From NCBI GenBank assembly GCA_013141435.1, contig JABFQZ010000003.1, positions 148,000-211,999 of the forward strand: DNA of 64,000 nt, read 5' to 3'. The notes under the pieces are model-generated. The model worked only from the letters and a program-made list of their open reading frames with translations. It had not been told where the DNA came from and did not search any database. A program made the position numbers and the translations under genes. The stretch comes from Ferruginibacter sp. (GTDB taxonomy: Bacteria > Bacteroidota > Bacteroidia > Chitinophagales > Chitinophagaceae). Below are positions 35,318 through 44,249 of this stretch, one piece after another; the first letter of the stretch is position 1; every line of letters starts with the position of its first letter.

Positions 35318-37744
35318 ATGAAGCTTTTTCAAATAAAAAATATAATTTTTCTTTTATTCTTTTTTACTTCTTGTAATATTTATACAAAAATACCAAAGGA
35401 TAAACCATATTTGGTTGAAAATAAAATTGTACGTCAAAATTGGAAATTTGAGAAAGTAGAAAGTGCTGCTATAGAAACTAGATTGTACAATCAGTTAGAC
35501 GATAGCTCGAAAGTAACAACTATAGATAAGTTTTTATTTTTGAAGGTAACAAAAAAACCTAAAGTATTTGATACGTTATACGCTAATAATTCAGCATTAA
35601 ACATGCAAGCTTCTTTATTTCATTTGGGTTATTATAATGCAAATGTAAAATATGTAGTAGATACCGTTTCAAAAAATAAATTAGGTTTTGCATTAAAATT
35701 GAAAAGAATAAAAGTTAGATATTTCGTTTTGCCAGGCAAACCAACATTAATAGATACAGTTAGTTATCGTTTAAAAATTCCAGAATTGCAAGCAATAGCT
35801 TTAAATTCAAAACCTGTAGCATTATTATCTAAATACAATCAAATAAATAAAACCCAAAATACTGCTTCAAAAAATGCTGTAATTTCTGAAATAAACAGAT
35901 TGGTAGATAGTTTTAGAAATAATGGTTACTATAAATTTACAACAGCCGAACTAAGAGTAAAAGGCGACAGCAGCATTGAGGCACTTACCAACACAAGCGA
36001 TGATCCATTTGAGCAATTAAATTCGTTGAATGAAGCGCAAAAGAAAAGAGATTCGCCTACCGTAAAGCTTGTAATTGTATTAAACACTCCTGTAGATACT
36101 TTTAAACTACATAAATATTATATAAATAAAATTAGTGTAATTTCCGATTATAATTCTGAAAATATTAATACCGACACAACCAATATTTTAAAAAGTGAAA
36201 CAAAAAATTTTACTCATTATTTTCATGAATATATTTTTAGTAATGCATTATTGGAAAGAAATATAACATTGCATAGTGGCGATGTATTTAGGCAAAATGA
36301 ATATTATAAAACTATAAATAATTTAACAAAATTAGGTGTTTGGCAAAGTGTAAATGTACGTATTGTAGACCCCTTTGGCTTGCAAGATAAAGTAGATATT
36401 TTTATTGAATTATTACCAAGCAAAAAATTAAGCAATGTAAATTCTTTAGAAGGTAGTTATGCCGCATCTTCCAGAACAGCTAGTGCATTAGTTGGCAATT
36501 TATTAGGATTAGCTTTAAACCTATCTTTAGAAGATAGAAATGTGCACAAAGAAGCTATAAAAATGACTCATAATTTAAGGGGGAGTGTAGAGTTTAATAC
36601 CCAACGAAACAGTGGTAGCAATAATCTAATAAATAGCACCGAAATAAGTTATGGTAATAATATAATAATTCCAAGGCTTATCTTTCCTTTTCAAAACAGT
36701 GTAGAAAAAAGAAAAATTACTTCTGGAGAATCTTTTATAAATTCTAATGTGTCTTATAGTAAAAGGTTGGGACTTTTTGATTTATATTCAGCAAATTTTA
36801 ATTTCGGATATTCATTATTAAATAAAAAACTAAATAAATTTATTTTTAAACCATTTTTTTTAGATTATAGTTTATTAACAGATACAACTAGCAAATTTCA
36901 TGATGCAATTGTATCAACCCCTGCCCTAAGCTATTCATACAATACTTCGTATGTTACTGGCATTTCATTAGGCTATAGTAGTATATTTAAAAATAATAAG
37001 CACAAAAATAGTTTAGCAAAAGAAAGATCATTTAAAGTAAATTTTGAAGAGTCAGGTTTAACCTGGGGTGCAATTCCCATTATAAAAAAAGAAAAGAAAA
37101 AATATATAAAATTTGATACAGAATATAAATATAAAATAACTTACAAAAAATCGGAATTAGCATTTAGAAATTTTATCGGTGTAGGTATTCCACTTTCTAA
37201 CAAAGCACTTACACTTCCATTTTTTAAACAATATTATGGTGGCGGTAGCAATAGTATGCGTGCATGGCCTATAAGAGGTATTGGTAGAGGCTCTGAACCA
37301 TTAAGTACCTCTAGTTTTAAGGATCGTACTGGAGATATACAATTAGAAATAAATGGAGAATTTAGGCACAATATTATTCCACTATTTTCTTGGTTAAAAT
37401 TAAATGGTGCTATATTCTTAGATGCAGGAAATATTTGGAATATGAAAAACAATAATCCAACTGGAGGTATTGATGCTGCCAAATTTCAATTCAAAAATTT
37501 ATATAACGAATTAGGATTAAATGCAGGCTATGGTTTACGTTTTGATGCTACTTATGCGTTATTACGTCTCGATTTTGGTTTTAGATTTAAACGGCCAGAA
37601 ACGAGCAATGTAAATAATGGGTGGAAATCGCCTGACATTAGTTTTAAAGATGGATTTAAGAAAGTTTTTTCAGGTAAAACAGATTACAAAACATGGAGAA
37701 GCGAAAATTTTAATTTTACTATTGGCATTAATTATCCTTTTTAA
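35318..37744 (+). CDS. tamL: TamL-type BamA/TamA-family outer membrane lipoprotein
   Basis: This 808-residue protein starts with a lipoprotein signal peptide (lipobox FTSC, C19) followed by IYTKIPKDKPYLVENKIV. POTRA-like segments follow to about residue 370, for example LHSGDVFRQNEYYKTINNLTKLGVWQSVNVRIVD. A C-terminal Omp85 barrel ends in phenylalanine and contains QYYGGGSNSMRAWPIRGIG, the RGF-like lid-lock region. Lipid-anchored TamA homologues of Bacteroidota are called TamL and act in outer-membrane assembly with TamB. No tamB is next to it here. ATG 35318 gives a proper lipoprotein signal; the in-frame upstream start at 35273 does not. Confidence 0.85.
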   Translation: MKLFQIKNIIFLLFFFTSCNIYTKIPKDKPYLVENKIVRQNWKFEKVESAAIETRLYNQLDDSSKVTTIDKFLFLKVTKKPKVFDTLYANNSALNMQASLFHLGYYNANVKYVVDTVSKNKLGFALKLKRIKVRYFVLPGKPTLIDTVSYRLKIPELQAIALNSKPVALLSKYNQINKTQNTASKNAVISEINRLVDSFRNNGYYKFTTAELRVKGDSSIEALTNTSDDPFEQLNSLNEAQKKRDSPTVKLVIVLNTPVDTFKLHKYYINKISVISDYNSENINTDTTNILKSETKNFTHYFHEYIFSNALLERNITLHSGDVFRQNEYYKTINNLTKLGVWQSVNVRIVDPFGLQDKVDIFIELLPSKKLSNVNSLEGSYAASSRTASALVGNLLGLALNLSLEDRNVHKEAIKMTHNLRGSVEFNTQRNSGSNNLINSTEISYGNNIIIPRLIFPFQNSVEKRKITSGESFINSNVSYSKRLGLFDLYSANFNFGYSLLNKKLNKFIFKPFFLDYSLLTDTTSKFHDAIVSTPALSYSYNTSYVTGISLGYSSIFKNNKHKNSLAKERSFKVNFEESGLTWGAIPIIKKEKKKYIKFDTEYKYKITYKKSELAFRNFIGVGIPLSNKALTLPFFKQYYGGGSNSMRAWPIRGIGRGSEPLSTSSFKDRTGDIQLEINGEFRHNIIPLFSWLKLNGAIFLDAGNIWNMKNNNPTGGIDAAKFQFKNLYNELGLNAGYGLRFDATYALLRLDFGFRFKRPETSNVNNGWKSPDISFKDGFKKVFSGKTDYKTWRSENFNFTIGINYPF

Positions 37745-37752
37745 AAAAGAAA

Positions 37753-38526
37753 TTATTGTTTTTGTAAATTCTCTAAAAATCCTTCAATACTTTCGGCATT
37801 ATTTACATCATAATCTCCAATTTTGGTACGGCGCAATTCGCTTAAATATGCACCACAACCCAATGCCTGCCCAATGTCATGTGCAAGGCTGCGAATATAT
37901 GTACCAGTACCACAAAGCACTTTAAATTGAACTTGTGGTAATGTAATATTTACAATTTCAATACTATAAATATTTATTGTTCTTGCTTTCAGTTCTATTT
38001 CTTCTCCCCTACGTGCAAGCTCATACAAGGCTACACCATCTTTTTTTATGGCAGAATATATTGGTGGAAATTGTTGTATTTCGCCAATAAAATTTTGAGC
38101 AGCATTTACAATATCATCGTTTGTAATATACTCATATTCTTTAAAATTTTGAGGCGTACTTTCTTTATCGTAAGTAGGCGTAGTAGCGCCAAGGGTAAAA
38201 ATGCCAGTATATTCCTTAGGCTGAGCCATGTACTCATTTATTTTTTTTGTAAATTTACCAGTACAAATAATAAGAAGCCCTGTGGCTAATGGATCTAAAG
38301 TGCCAGCATGACCTACTTTTTTAATTTTTATAGAGTTTCTAATTTTGCGTACCGCATCAAAAGATGTCCAATGCAAAGGTTTATCTAACAATATTACCTT
38401 ACCTTCTTCAAAGGTTTTTCTCAATTCATCATTTATTTGTACTGTTGGTAATTTAACTTGTTGTAAGCCACCTAATTCAACTTCAATACTTTCTCTGTGT
38501 TTTTGTAAATAAGATCCTTTTGCCAA
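37753..38526 (-). CDS. truB: tRNA pseudouridine(55) synthase TruB
   Basis: This 257-residue enzyme makes pseudouridine 55 in the T-arm of tRNAs. The catalytic aspartate is D78 in KKVGHAGTLDPLATGLL, and the family motifs LLLDKPLHWTSFDAV-like KVILLDKPLHWTSFDAV (about 43-59) and GTYIRSLAHDIGQALGCGAYLSELRRTKIG (about 207-236) are present. The gene follows aroC by 19 bases on the minus strand. It is convergent with tamL, with only 8 bases between stops. Confidence 0.96.
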   Translation of the reverse strand: MAKGSYLQKHRESIEVELGGLQQVKLPTVQINDELRKTFEEGKVILLDKPLHWTSFDAVRKIRNSIKIKKVGHAGTLDPLATGLLIICTGKFTKKINEYMAQPKEYTGIFTLGATTPTYDKESTPQNFKEYEYITNDDIVNAAQNFIGEIQQFPPIYSAIKKDGVALYELARRGEEIELKARTINIYSIEIVNITLPQVQFKVLCGTGTYIRSLAHDIGQALGCGAYLSELRRTKIGDYDVNNAESIEGFLENLQKQ

Positions 38527-38545
38527 AATGCATCAATTTTTCAAA

Positions 38546-39550
38546 TTAAAATATACGTTCTACTTTTTGAGTCAACAATAATAAATCGGCTAAAACTATT
38601 GCTGTTACTGCTTCTAGCACTACAGGCACTCTCAATGCGATACATAAATCATGCCTGCCTTTTACCGAAAAGTTTTCTATACTTTCTGTTTCGCTATTAT
38701 AAGTTTGTTGCATTTTTGGGGTAGATGAAGTAGGCTTTACTGCAATGCGAAATGTTAAATCGTTGCCATTGGTTATACCTCCAACTATGCCACCAGCATT
38801 GTTTGTAAGAGTTAAGCCTTCTTTATTTTGTATAGCATCGTTATGGGCTACTCCAAACATTTTTGCTGCGGCAAAGCCAGCTCCAAATTCAATTCCTTTT
38901 ACGGCAGGTATTGCAAATACGGCATGACTTATGAGTGATTCAGCCGAATCAAAAAAAGGTTCACCTAAACCAATAGGTAAGTTTTTTACAACACATTCTA
39001 CTATACCTCCAACACTATCTCCTGCTTGTATTGCTTTTGCTATTCCATTTTCAATATCGGTTTCTCCACCTACTTCTTTCAAATGTGCTTTGCAAACAAT
39101 ATTTTTATTAACTTTTGCTAATATTTTTTTTGCAACCACACCAGCAGCTACCACACATACTGTTAATCTTCCACTAAAATGACCACCACCTCTATAATCT
39201 TCAAATCCACCAAATTTTTGTGAAGCAGTAAAATCTGCATGTCCTGGTCTTGGTATTGCTTTTTGTTTTTCGTAATCGCCACTTCGGGTATTGTTATTTT
39301 CAAAAATTATTGTAAGTGGAGCACCAGTTGTTTTATTATTAAAAACGCCTGTTAAAAAAATAGGTATATCTGCCTCTTTTCGTGGAGTAGTACCAACTTG
39401 TGTTCCTCCTTGCCTTCTGGTTATGTCTTCTAAAAAATCGTTCTCCGAAATATCAATACCAGCTGGGCATCCATCAATATTTATACCTACGGAAGGGCCA
39501 TGTGATTCGCCGAAAATAGTTATCCTAAATAGAGTTCCAAAACTGTTCAT
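38546..39550 (-). CDS. aroC: Chorismate synthase
   Basis: This 334-residue enzyme converts EPSP to chorismate with reduced FMN, the last shikimate step. Signatures are GESHGPSVGINIDGCPAGI (about 14-32), RRQGGTQVGTTPRKEAD (about 44-60), RPGHADFTASQKFGGFEDYRGGGHFSGRLT (about 100-129) and the later GGIVGGITNGNDL. It is slightly shorter than the usual 350-360 residues but covers the conserved core. It is encoded downstream of aroB and aroA, so three shikimate genes are clustered in the order aroB-aroA-aroC-truB. Confidence 0.96.
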   Translation of the reverse strand: MNSFGTLFRITIFGESHGPSVGINIDGCPAGIDISENDFLEDITRRQGGTQVGTTPRKEADIPIFLTGVFNNKTTGAPLTIIFENNNTRSGDYEKQKAIPRPGHADFTASQKFGGFEDYRGGGHFSGRLTVCVVAAGVVAKKILAKVNKNIVCKAHLKEVGGETDIENGIAKAIQAGDSVGGIVECVVKNLPIGLGEPFFDSAESLISHAVFAIPAVKGIEFGAGFAAAKMFGVAHNDAIQNKEGLTLTNNAGGIVGGITNGNDLTFRIAVKPTSSTPKMQQTYNSETESIENFSVKGRHDLCIALRVPVVLEAVTAIVLADLLLLTQKVERIF

Positions 39551-39625
39551 GTGGTAAAGTTATCTGATTTTCGTTAATCGTTAATTGATTTTTTGGGTAA
39601 CTTATTTCTCCGAAATATCCAACTG

Positions 39626-40894
39626 CTAAGTACTAAAAACCAACTTTTTCAAATCATCAAAAAATTGTGGATATGATTTATTAATAGCATCGGCATCGTT
39701 AATTACAATTTCGCTATTTGCCCCAAGAGCTGCTACTGCAGCAGCCATTGCTATTCTATGGTCGTGGTGCGATGATACTGCTGCTCCCATCACTTTTCCT
39801 CCTTCAATATACATTACATCATTTTTCAGAATAACATTAATACCCATTTTGCCAAAAATATTTTGTAAAGTAATTGCTCTATCACTTTCTTTTGCTGCAA
39901 GCCTATGTGTACCCTTTATTATGGTGGTACCTTTACAATATGCAGCTAATGCTACCAATGGCGGAAACAAATCGGGACATTCAGTAGCATCAAATTCAAA
40001 TGCTATTAGATTATCTTTTGTTATTTCTATAAAATTGGAGGTGGAATTTATTTTAGCCCCACATAATTTTAAAGCAAGCATTATTGCTTTATCAGCTTGT
40101 GTAGATTGCTCATTTAATCCAAATACCTTAATCCTACCAGCAATAGCACCAGCTACTAATAAAAAAGATGCACTACTCCAATCTCCTTCTACAGTGTATT
40201 TTATTGTACTTTCTATTTGTTTGCTTTTTGGAGAAATTATAAACTTTTTGTAATTATCGTTTATTATATTAAATCCAAAGTGTTTCATTACATTAAGTGT
40301 TAAATCAATGTAAGGTTTACTTTTAAGGTTATTTACAGTTATAATAATATCAGTATTTGCTGCTTGACCAAATGCAAATAATAAACCAGTTAAAAATTGA
40401 GAACTTAATGAACCATCTATTTCAATATTTTTAGGTTGTAATGAACCTTTAATTTTAATAGGCAATTTACCATCGGTAGATTTAATTTCTACACCTAATT
40501 TTGGAAATATTTCATCGAAAAAATTCATTGGTCTTTTTAACAAACTTCCCTCTCCAACTATTTTTATTGGTATTGGTAATAAGGCAGCAATAGGCGAAAA
40601 CATTCGTATAGATAAACCACTTTCGCCACAATTTATGGTTTTACTATTTACTTGCAAGTTTTCGCAAAAACCTTGTGATATTATTTCTGTAAAATTATTT
40701 TGATGCAAAATTTCAGCACCTAATTGTGTAATTATATTTAGTGCAGCTTTATCATCATTGCTTATACCAGTATTATATATATTTGTACTACCATTGTGTA
40801 ATAGAGCAGCTGCACATGCTCTTTGCATACTACTTTTAGATGCAGGCGCAATAAGAGTTCCATTAATTTTTGAGGGTTGTATCTTTACTATCAT
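39626..40894 (-). CDS. aroA: 3-phosphoshikimate 1-carboxyvinyltransferase (EPSP synthase)
   Basis: This 422-residue enzyme condenses phosphoenolpyruvate with shikimate-3-phosphate. The N-terminal LIAPASKSSMQRACAAALL (about 14-32), IDGSLSSQFLTGLLFAFG (about 163-180) and the C-terminal HRLAAKESDRA and SHHDHRIAMAAAVAAL are present. The PEP/glyphosate loop, GNAGTAxR in enterobacterial AroA, reads CGESGLSIRM here (about 88-97), so it is a divergent form. Its ATG overlaps the aroB stop by one base (TAATG), indicating translational coupling. Confidence 0.95.
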   Translation of the reverse strand: MIVKIQPSKINGTLIAPASKSSMQRACAAALLHNGSTNIYNTGISNDDKAALNIITQLGAEILHQNNFTEIISQGFCENLQVNSKTINCGESGLSIRMFSPIAALLPIPIKIVGEGSLLKRPMNFFDEIFPKLGVEIKSTDGKLPIKIKGSLQPKNIEIDGSLSSQFLTGLLFAFGQAANTDIIITVNNLKSKPYIDLTLNVMKHFGFNIINDNYKKFIISPKSKQIESTIKYTVEGDWSSASFLLVAGAIAGRIKVFGLNEQSTQADKAIMLALKLCGAKINSTSNFIEITKDNLIAFEFDATECPDLFPPLVALAAYCKGTTIIKGTHRLAAKESDRAITLQNIFGKMGINVILKNDVMYIEGGKVMGAAVSSHHDHRIAMAAAVAALGANSEIVINDADAINKSYPQFFDDLKKLVFST

Positions 40895-41922
40895 TATAAT
40901 ATTTGATCTGCCAAATCTTCGAGCATTGAAAAAGGAATTTTTTTAATTACTCCTTCACCAATTTTATTTAATAGCACAAAATTTATTTCTATGCCACTGC
41001 GTTTTTTATCTTTCTTTAATAAATTTAAAACTCTTTTATTATCAATTTCTAATGAAACTGGCAATTGATATTGTTGTAATAAATTAATAATTTTTTTTGT
41101 TGAAATCGAATCAAAATTATTTACTTCTTCAGAAATTTTTGAGGCCATTATTATACCAATACTAACAGCATAACCATGCGGTAATTGGTATTCATTTTCT
41201 ATCGCATGGCCAAAAGTATGGCCAAAATTTAGCAAAAATCTATCGCCAGTTTCATATTCATCGTTTACAACTATATCAGACTTTATTGCCACATTTTTTT
41301 GTATTAAAGTTGCAATTGCATTTTTATTTTCTATAAAGTATTCAATGTTTTTTGAAACCAATTCATCAAACATTGTAGCATCTTTTATACATGCATGCTT
41401 TATAATTTCGGCAAAGCCATTTATCCATTGTGTTTTGGGCAAAGTATCTAAAAAAGAAAAATCGTATAAAATAAATTGTGATCTGTAAGTAGTGCCAACC
41501 ATATTTTTGTATATGCCCACATTTACACCATTTTTTCCTCCAATAGCTGCATCTGTCATACCTAAAATGGTAGTAGGTACTAAGCCTAATTTTATGCCAC
41601 GCTTGTATATATTTGCTATATAACCTGCCATATCTGTAATTACACCTCCTCCTATACCCACTAGCATATAGGATTTATCAATATCCATATCTAAAAGTGT
41701 ATTTATTACAGTATCAACGGTAGCTTGGGTTTTATTTTTTTCTCCGCCATCTATTTTTATGGTTAAATAATCATCTATTTTATGCTTATGCAAGCCATAA
41801 ATTGTTTCATCGGTAAGTATTACAATTTTTTCTTTTGGAAAATAATTGTGCAAATTAACTATGCTCTCATCAAATATTGTTAACACATCACCTCCTGTAA
41901 AAGCTGTTTTAATAATTTTCAT
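40894..41922 (-). CDS. aroB: 3-dehydroquinate synthase
   Basis: This 342-residue NAD- and metal-dependent enzyme makes 3-dehydroquinate from DAHP. Signatures are GGGVITDMAGYIANIYKRGI (about 92-111), VPTTILGMTDAAIGGKNGVN (about 115-134), and the metal ligands in AEIIKHACIKD, RFLLNFGHTFGHAIE and the histidine LPHGYAVSIG. ATG 41922 is preferred to the TTG at 41928 used by a longer frame. It is the first gene of the minus-strand aro group. Confidence 0.95.
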   Translation of the reverse strand: MKIIKTAFTGGDVLTIFDESIVNLHNYFPKEKIVILTDETIYGLHKHKIDDYLTIKIDGGEKNKTQATVDTVINTLLDMDIDKSYMLVGIGGGVITDMAGYIANIYKRGIKLGLVPTTILGMTDAAIGGKNGVNVGIYKNMVGTTYRSQFILYDFSFLDTLPKTQWINGFAEIIKHACIKDATMFDELVSKNIEYFIENKNAIATLIQKNVAIKSDIVVNDEYETGDRFLLNFGHTFGHAIENEYQLPHGYAVSIGIIMASKISEEVNNFDSISTKKIINLLQQYQLPVSLEIDNKRVLNLLKKDKKRSGIEINFVLLNKIGEGVIKKIPFSMLEDLADQIL

Positions 41923-42044
41923 ATACAATTGCGCATTTTTAATTTATGCATAACGCATAAATATTATTGGCATTTTCATCTTTATTTTTTACAAACTTAA
42001 ATCCTATTTAATTCAAATTAAAATCAATTTTGGCTATAAATACG

Positions 42045-42073
42045 AAAGCCACCCCATAAATGGAGTGGCTTTT
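42045..42073 (-). terminator. Terminator between the small lipoprotein and aroB genes
   Basis: Stem AAAGCCAC (42045-42052) with GTGGCTTT (42065-42072), extended inward with one mismatch. It lies 35 bases past the stop of the minus-strand lipoprotein gene. The T-tract is better on the plus strand, so it could act in both directions. Confidence 0.6.
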
Positions 42074-42107
42074 AAAACTTAATAGTTTTGTATAAAAAAT
42101 AATTAAA

Positions 42108-42389
42108 TTATTTTTTAACTGCTTCTTTAACAGCTTCAGCACCAGCTTTTACAGCTTCAGTACCAGCGTTTACAGCTTCAGTACCAGCTTTTACAGCTTC
42201 TTTACCAGCTTCAACAACTGCACCAGCAGCAGCAGGAACGATAGCAGTAGTATCAGCAACTTTAACAGTTGTGTCAGTTACAGCAGGTGTTTCAACAGCT
42301 GGAGTTTCAACAGCTGGAGTTTCAGCTTTTTTTTCTTCGCAAGATGCGAAAGCGATTGCGATAGAAGCGATAGCTAAGAATTTTTTCAT
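42108..42389 (-). CDS. Small Ala/Val/Glu-rich repeat lipoprotein
   Basis: This 93-residue protein has a lipoprotein signal peptide (lipobox AFASC, C17). It then has three PAVET repeats (about 24-38) and a linker with Thr/Val, then seven-residue repeats of the form EAVKAGT (about 64-90), ending EAVKEAVKK. The C-terminal part should be an amphipathic helix. There is no enzyme motif. Such small lipoproteins are probably anchored to a membrane and structural or stress-related, but I do not recognise a named family. A terminator lies 35 bases downstream. Confidence 0.75.
   Translation of the reverse strand: MKKFLAIASIAIAFASCEEKKAETPAVETPAVETPAVTDTTVKVADTTAIVPAAAGAVVEAGKEAVKAGTEAVNAGTEAVKAGAEAVKEAVKK
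42130..42213 (-). repeat. Four 21-base tandem repeats encoding EAVKAGx
   Basis: Units at 42130, 42151, 42172 and 42193 share the start ACAGCTTC (plus strand) and most other positions; the fourth is the most diverged. They encode the helical heptads of the small lipoprotein. Unit gain or loss would stay in frame. Confidence 0.75.
42280..42324 (-). repeat. Three 15-base tandem repeats encoding PAVET
   Basis: Units at 42280-42294, 42295-42309 and 42310-42324; the last two are identical (ACAGCTGGAGTTTCA on plus). They are in frame and lie just after the lipobox region of the same gene. Confidence 0.75.
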
Positions 42390-42534
42390 TTTGTTTTTTT
42401 TTAATTGTTTAAATTATAATTCAATAATTAATACCAAAACGAAAAAAAGGTAACCCTATTGTGTAAAAAATAAATAAAATATTTTTTTTGGGTTACTAAT
42501 GCCTTTATTTTGTATTAATAAATACGAATAATAG

Positions 42535-43101
42535 GTGAGTACATTAGAGCAAGATAAACTTTTATTGGAAGGTATAGCTGCCGAAGATAGAAATTCGATA
42601 GAGTTATTATATAAGCAGCATTATAATATGGTACAATCTATGGTTGTAGCCAATGCAGGTAGTAAAGACGATGCTGCCGATTTGTTTCAGGAAACGGTAA
42701 TTATTCTTTACGAAAAAGTAAAAGCAGGAGATTTTGAACTTACTTGTTTGTTAAAAACGTTTATTTATTCAATTGCTAATCGTTTGTGGTTAAAAAAGTT
42801 GCAAAAACAGCAACGCTTTACAACTCAAACAGATTATTTAGAAGATATTGTACCTGTAGAAGATGAAATAGAACAACATGTAAAACTAAACCATGATTTT
42901 GAAATTATGGAAACAGCAATGGCTAAAGTAGGCGAACCATGTAAAAGTTTATTGCAAGCATATTATTTGCAAAAAAAGCACATGACAACCATAGCCGAAG
43001 AGTTTGGTTATACAAATGCCGATAATGCAAAAACACAAAAATATAAATGCCTTGTGCGTTTAAAAAAACTTTTTTTTGCACAATATAAAAATACAAACTA
43101 A
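42535..43101 (+). CDS. ECF-type RNA polymerase sigma factor paired with a membrane protease
   Basis: This 188-residue protein has sigma region 2 (IELLYKQHYNMVQSMVVANAGSKDDAADLFQETVIILYEKV, about 22-62) and a region 4 helix-turn-helix (CKSLLQAYYLQKKHMTTIAEEFGYTNADNAKTQKYKCLVRLKKL, about 140-183). The start is GTG 42535; there is no ATG ahead of region 2. Its stop overlaps the ATG of the next gene by one base, which couples the two. The partner appears to be an anti-sigma-like, membrane-anchored serine protease. There is no SusC/D nearby, so this system is different from the sigma/FecR pair at 12 kb. Confidence 0.88.
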   Translation: MSTLEQDKLLLEGIAAEDRNSIELLYKQHYNMVQSMVVANAGSKDDAADLFQETVIILYEKVKAGDFELTCLLKTFIYSIANRLWLKKLQKQQRFTTQTDYLEDIVPVEDEIEQHVKLNHDFEIMETAMAKVGEPCKSLLQAYYLQKKHMTTIAEEFGYTNADNAKTQKYKCLVRLKKLFFAQYKNTN

Positions 43102-44201
43102 TGGAAGATACTTTATTGATGGATGCTGCCGAACGATTTATAAGAGGTGAAATGAGTGCCGAAGAAAAAATTTATTTTGATGATTTAAGAAAAAATAACC
43201 AAGAACTGGATCAAACAGTTGTAGAGCAGATTTTCTTTTTAAATCAATTAAATACATACAGTACAAGCAAAAACTTTAAAACTATACTTTGCGAAGTAGA
43301 AAGCAAGCTAATTGCTGAAAAAGTAATTTCAAAAACTATTGCTACACCAAATGGCAAAATTATTACCCTTTGGAAAAAATATAAAAATGATATTGCAGTT
43401 GCTGCATCTATTGCTGGCATTGTATCTCTATTTATAACCACAATAATATCTTCGGTAAATAAAACTCAAAATAACCTTGAGCCTCTTGTAAAAAAACTAA
43501 ATGCACAAGCCGATAAAACCCGTAAAATTGAAACAAAATTAAACCAGCTTCAAGCAGGCACATCTATATCATTAAAGCAACCTCTCGATGCTCGTTTTAG
43601 AGCTACTGGCTTTATGATAGATGCTACAAATAATTATGTTGCAACAAATGCTCATGTAGTAAAAGAAGCATCAAATCATTTAATTGTAGAAAATACCAAA
43701 GGCGAACAATTTGTTGCTACACCTGTGTATATCAATGTTGCACAAGATTTGGCTATAATAAAAATTGTAGATACTGCATTTAAAAAACTACCATTAATGC
43801 CATATACTATTCGTAAAACTGTAGCAGACTTAGGCGAATCTATTTTTATGATGGGCTATCCAAAACAAGAAATTGTGTATGGTGAAGGATATGTAAGTGC
43901 AAAAAATGGTTATCAAATGGATACCTTATTTTACCAAATAAATACTACTGCAAATGAGGGTAATAGTGGTTCTCCTATACTTACAAAAAATGGTGATTTA
44001 ATTGGTATTATAACTAGTAAAGAAATAGATGCAAATGGTGTGGTATTTGCCATAAAATCGGCTAATATTTATAGTGCTATAGAAGAAATAAAGAAAGATG
44101 AAAAAATAAAAATTCAATCATCTCCTGCATTAAAAGGATTAGATAGAGTAACTCAAATAAAAAAATTACAGCAGTACGTATTTATGATAAAAGGCAACTA
44201 A
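43101..44201 (+). CDS. Membrane-anchored trypsin-like serine protease with an anti-sigma-like N-terminus
   Basis: This 366-residue protein has a short acidic helical N-terminal region (about 1-95, beginning DAAERFIRGEMSAEEKIYFD), similar in style to cytoplasmic anti-sigma domains. A single membrane helix (about 98-116) and a coiled-coil stretch (about 120-152) follow. The rest is a trypsin/HtrA-like domain with an intact triad: H185 in VATNAHVV, D216 in AQDLAIIKI and S289 in NEGNSGSP. There is no PDZ domain. The protease would face the periplasm. The start overlaps the upstream sigma-factor stop, so a sigma/anti-sigma pair in which the anti-sigma carries its own protease is the most economical reading (inference). 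Confidence 0.85.
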   Translation: MEDTLLMDAAERFIRGEMSAEEKIYFDDLRKNNQELDQTVVEQIFFLNQLNTYSTSKNFKTILCEVESKLIAEKVISKTIATPNGKIITLWKKYKNDIAVAASIAGIVSLFITTIISSVNKTQNNLEPLVKKLNAQADKTRKIETKLNQLQAGTSISLKQPLDARFRATGFMIDATNNYVATNAHVVKEASNHLIVENTKGEQFVATPVYINVAQDLAIIKIVDTAFKKLPLMPYTIRKTVADLGESIFMMGYPKQEIVYGEGYVSAKNGYQMDTLFYQINTTANEGNSGSPILTKNGDLIGIITSKEIDANGVVFAIKSANIYSAIEEIKKDEKIKIQSSPALKGLDRVTQIKKLQQYVFMIKGN

Positions 44202-44237
44202 GTTTTCAATTTTTTAAAAGCCTAAAAATAAAATAAC

Positions 44238-44245
44238 TAATTTTG
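44238..44245 (+). promoter_or_regulatory. Possible -7 element upstream of the Ldh-family gene
   Basis: TAATTTTG fits the Bacteroidota TAnnTTTG element and ends 4 bases before the ATG at 44250, which would give an almost leaderless transcript. No clear TTG -33 element was seen at the right spacing, so support is weak. Confidence 0.3.
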
Positions 44246-44249
44246 CCTA

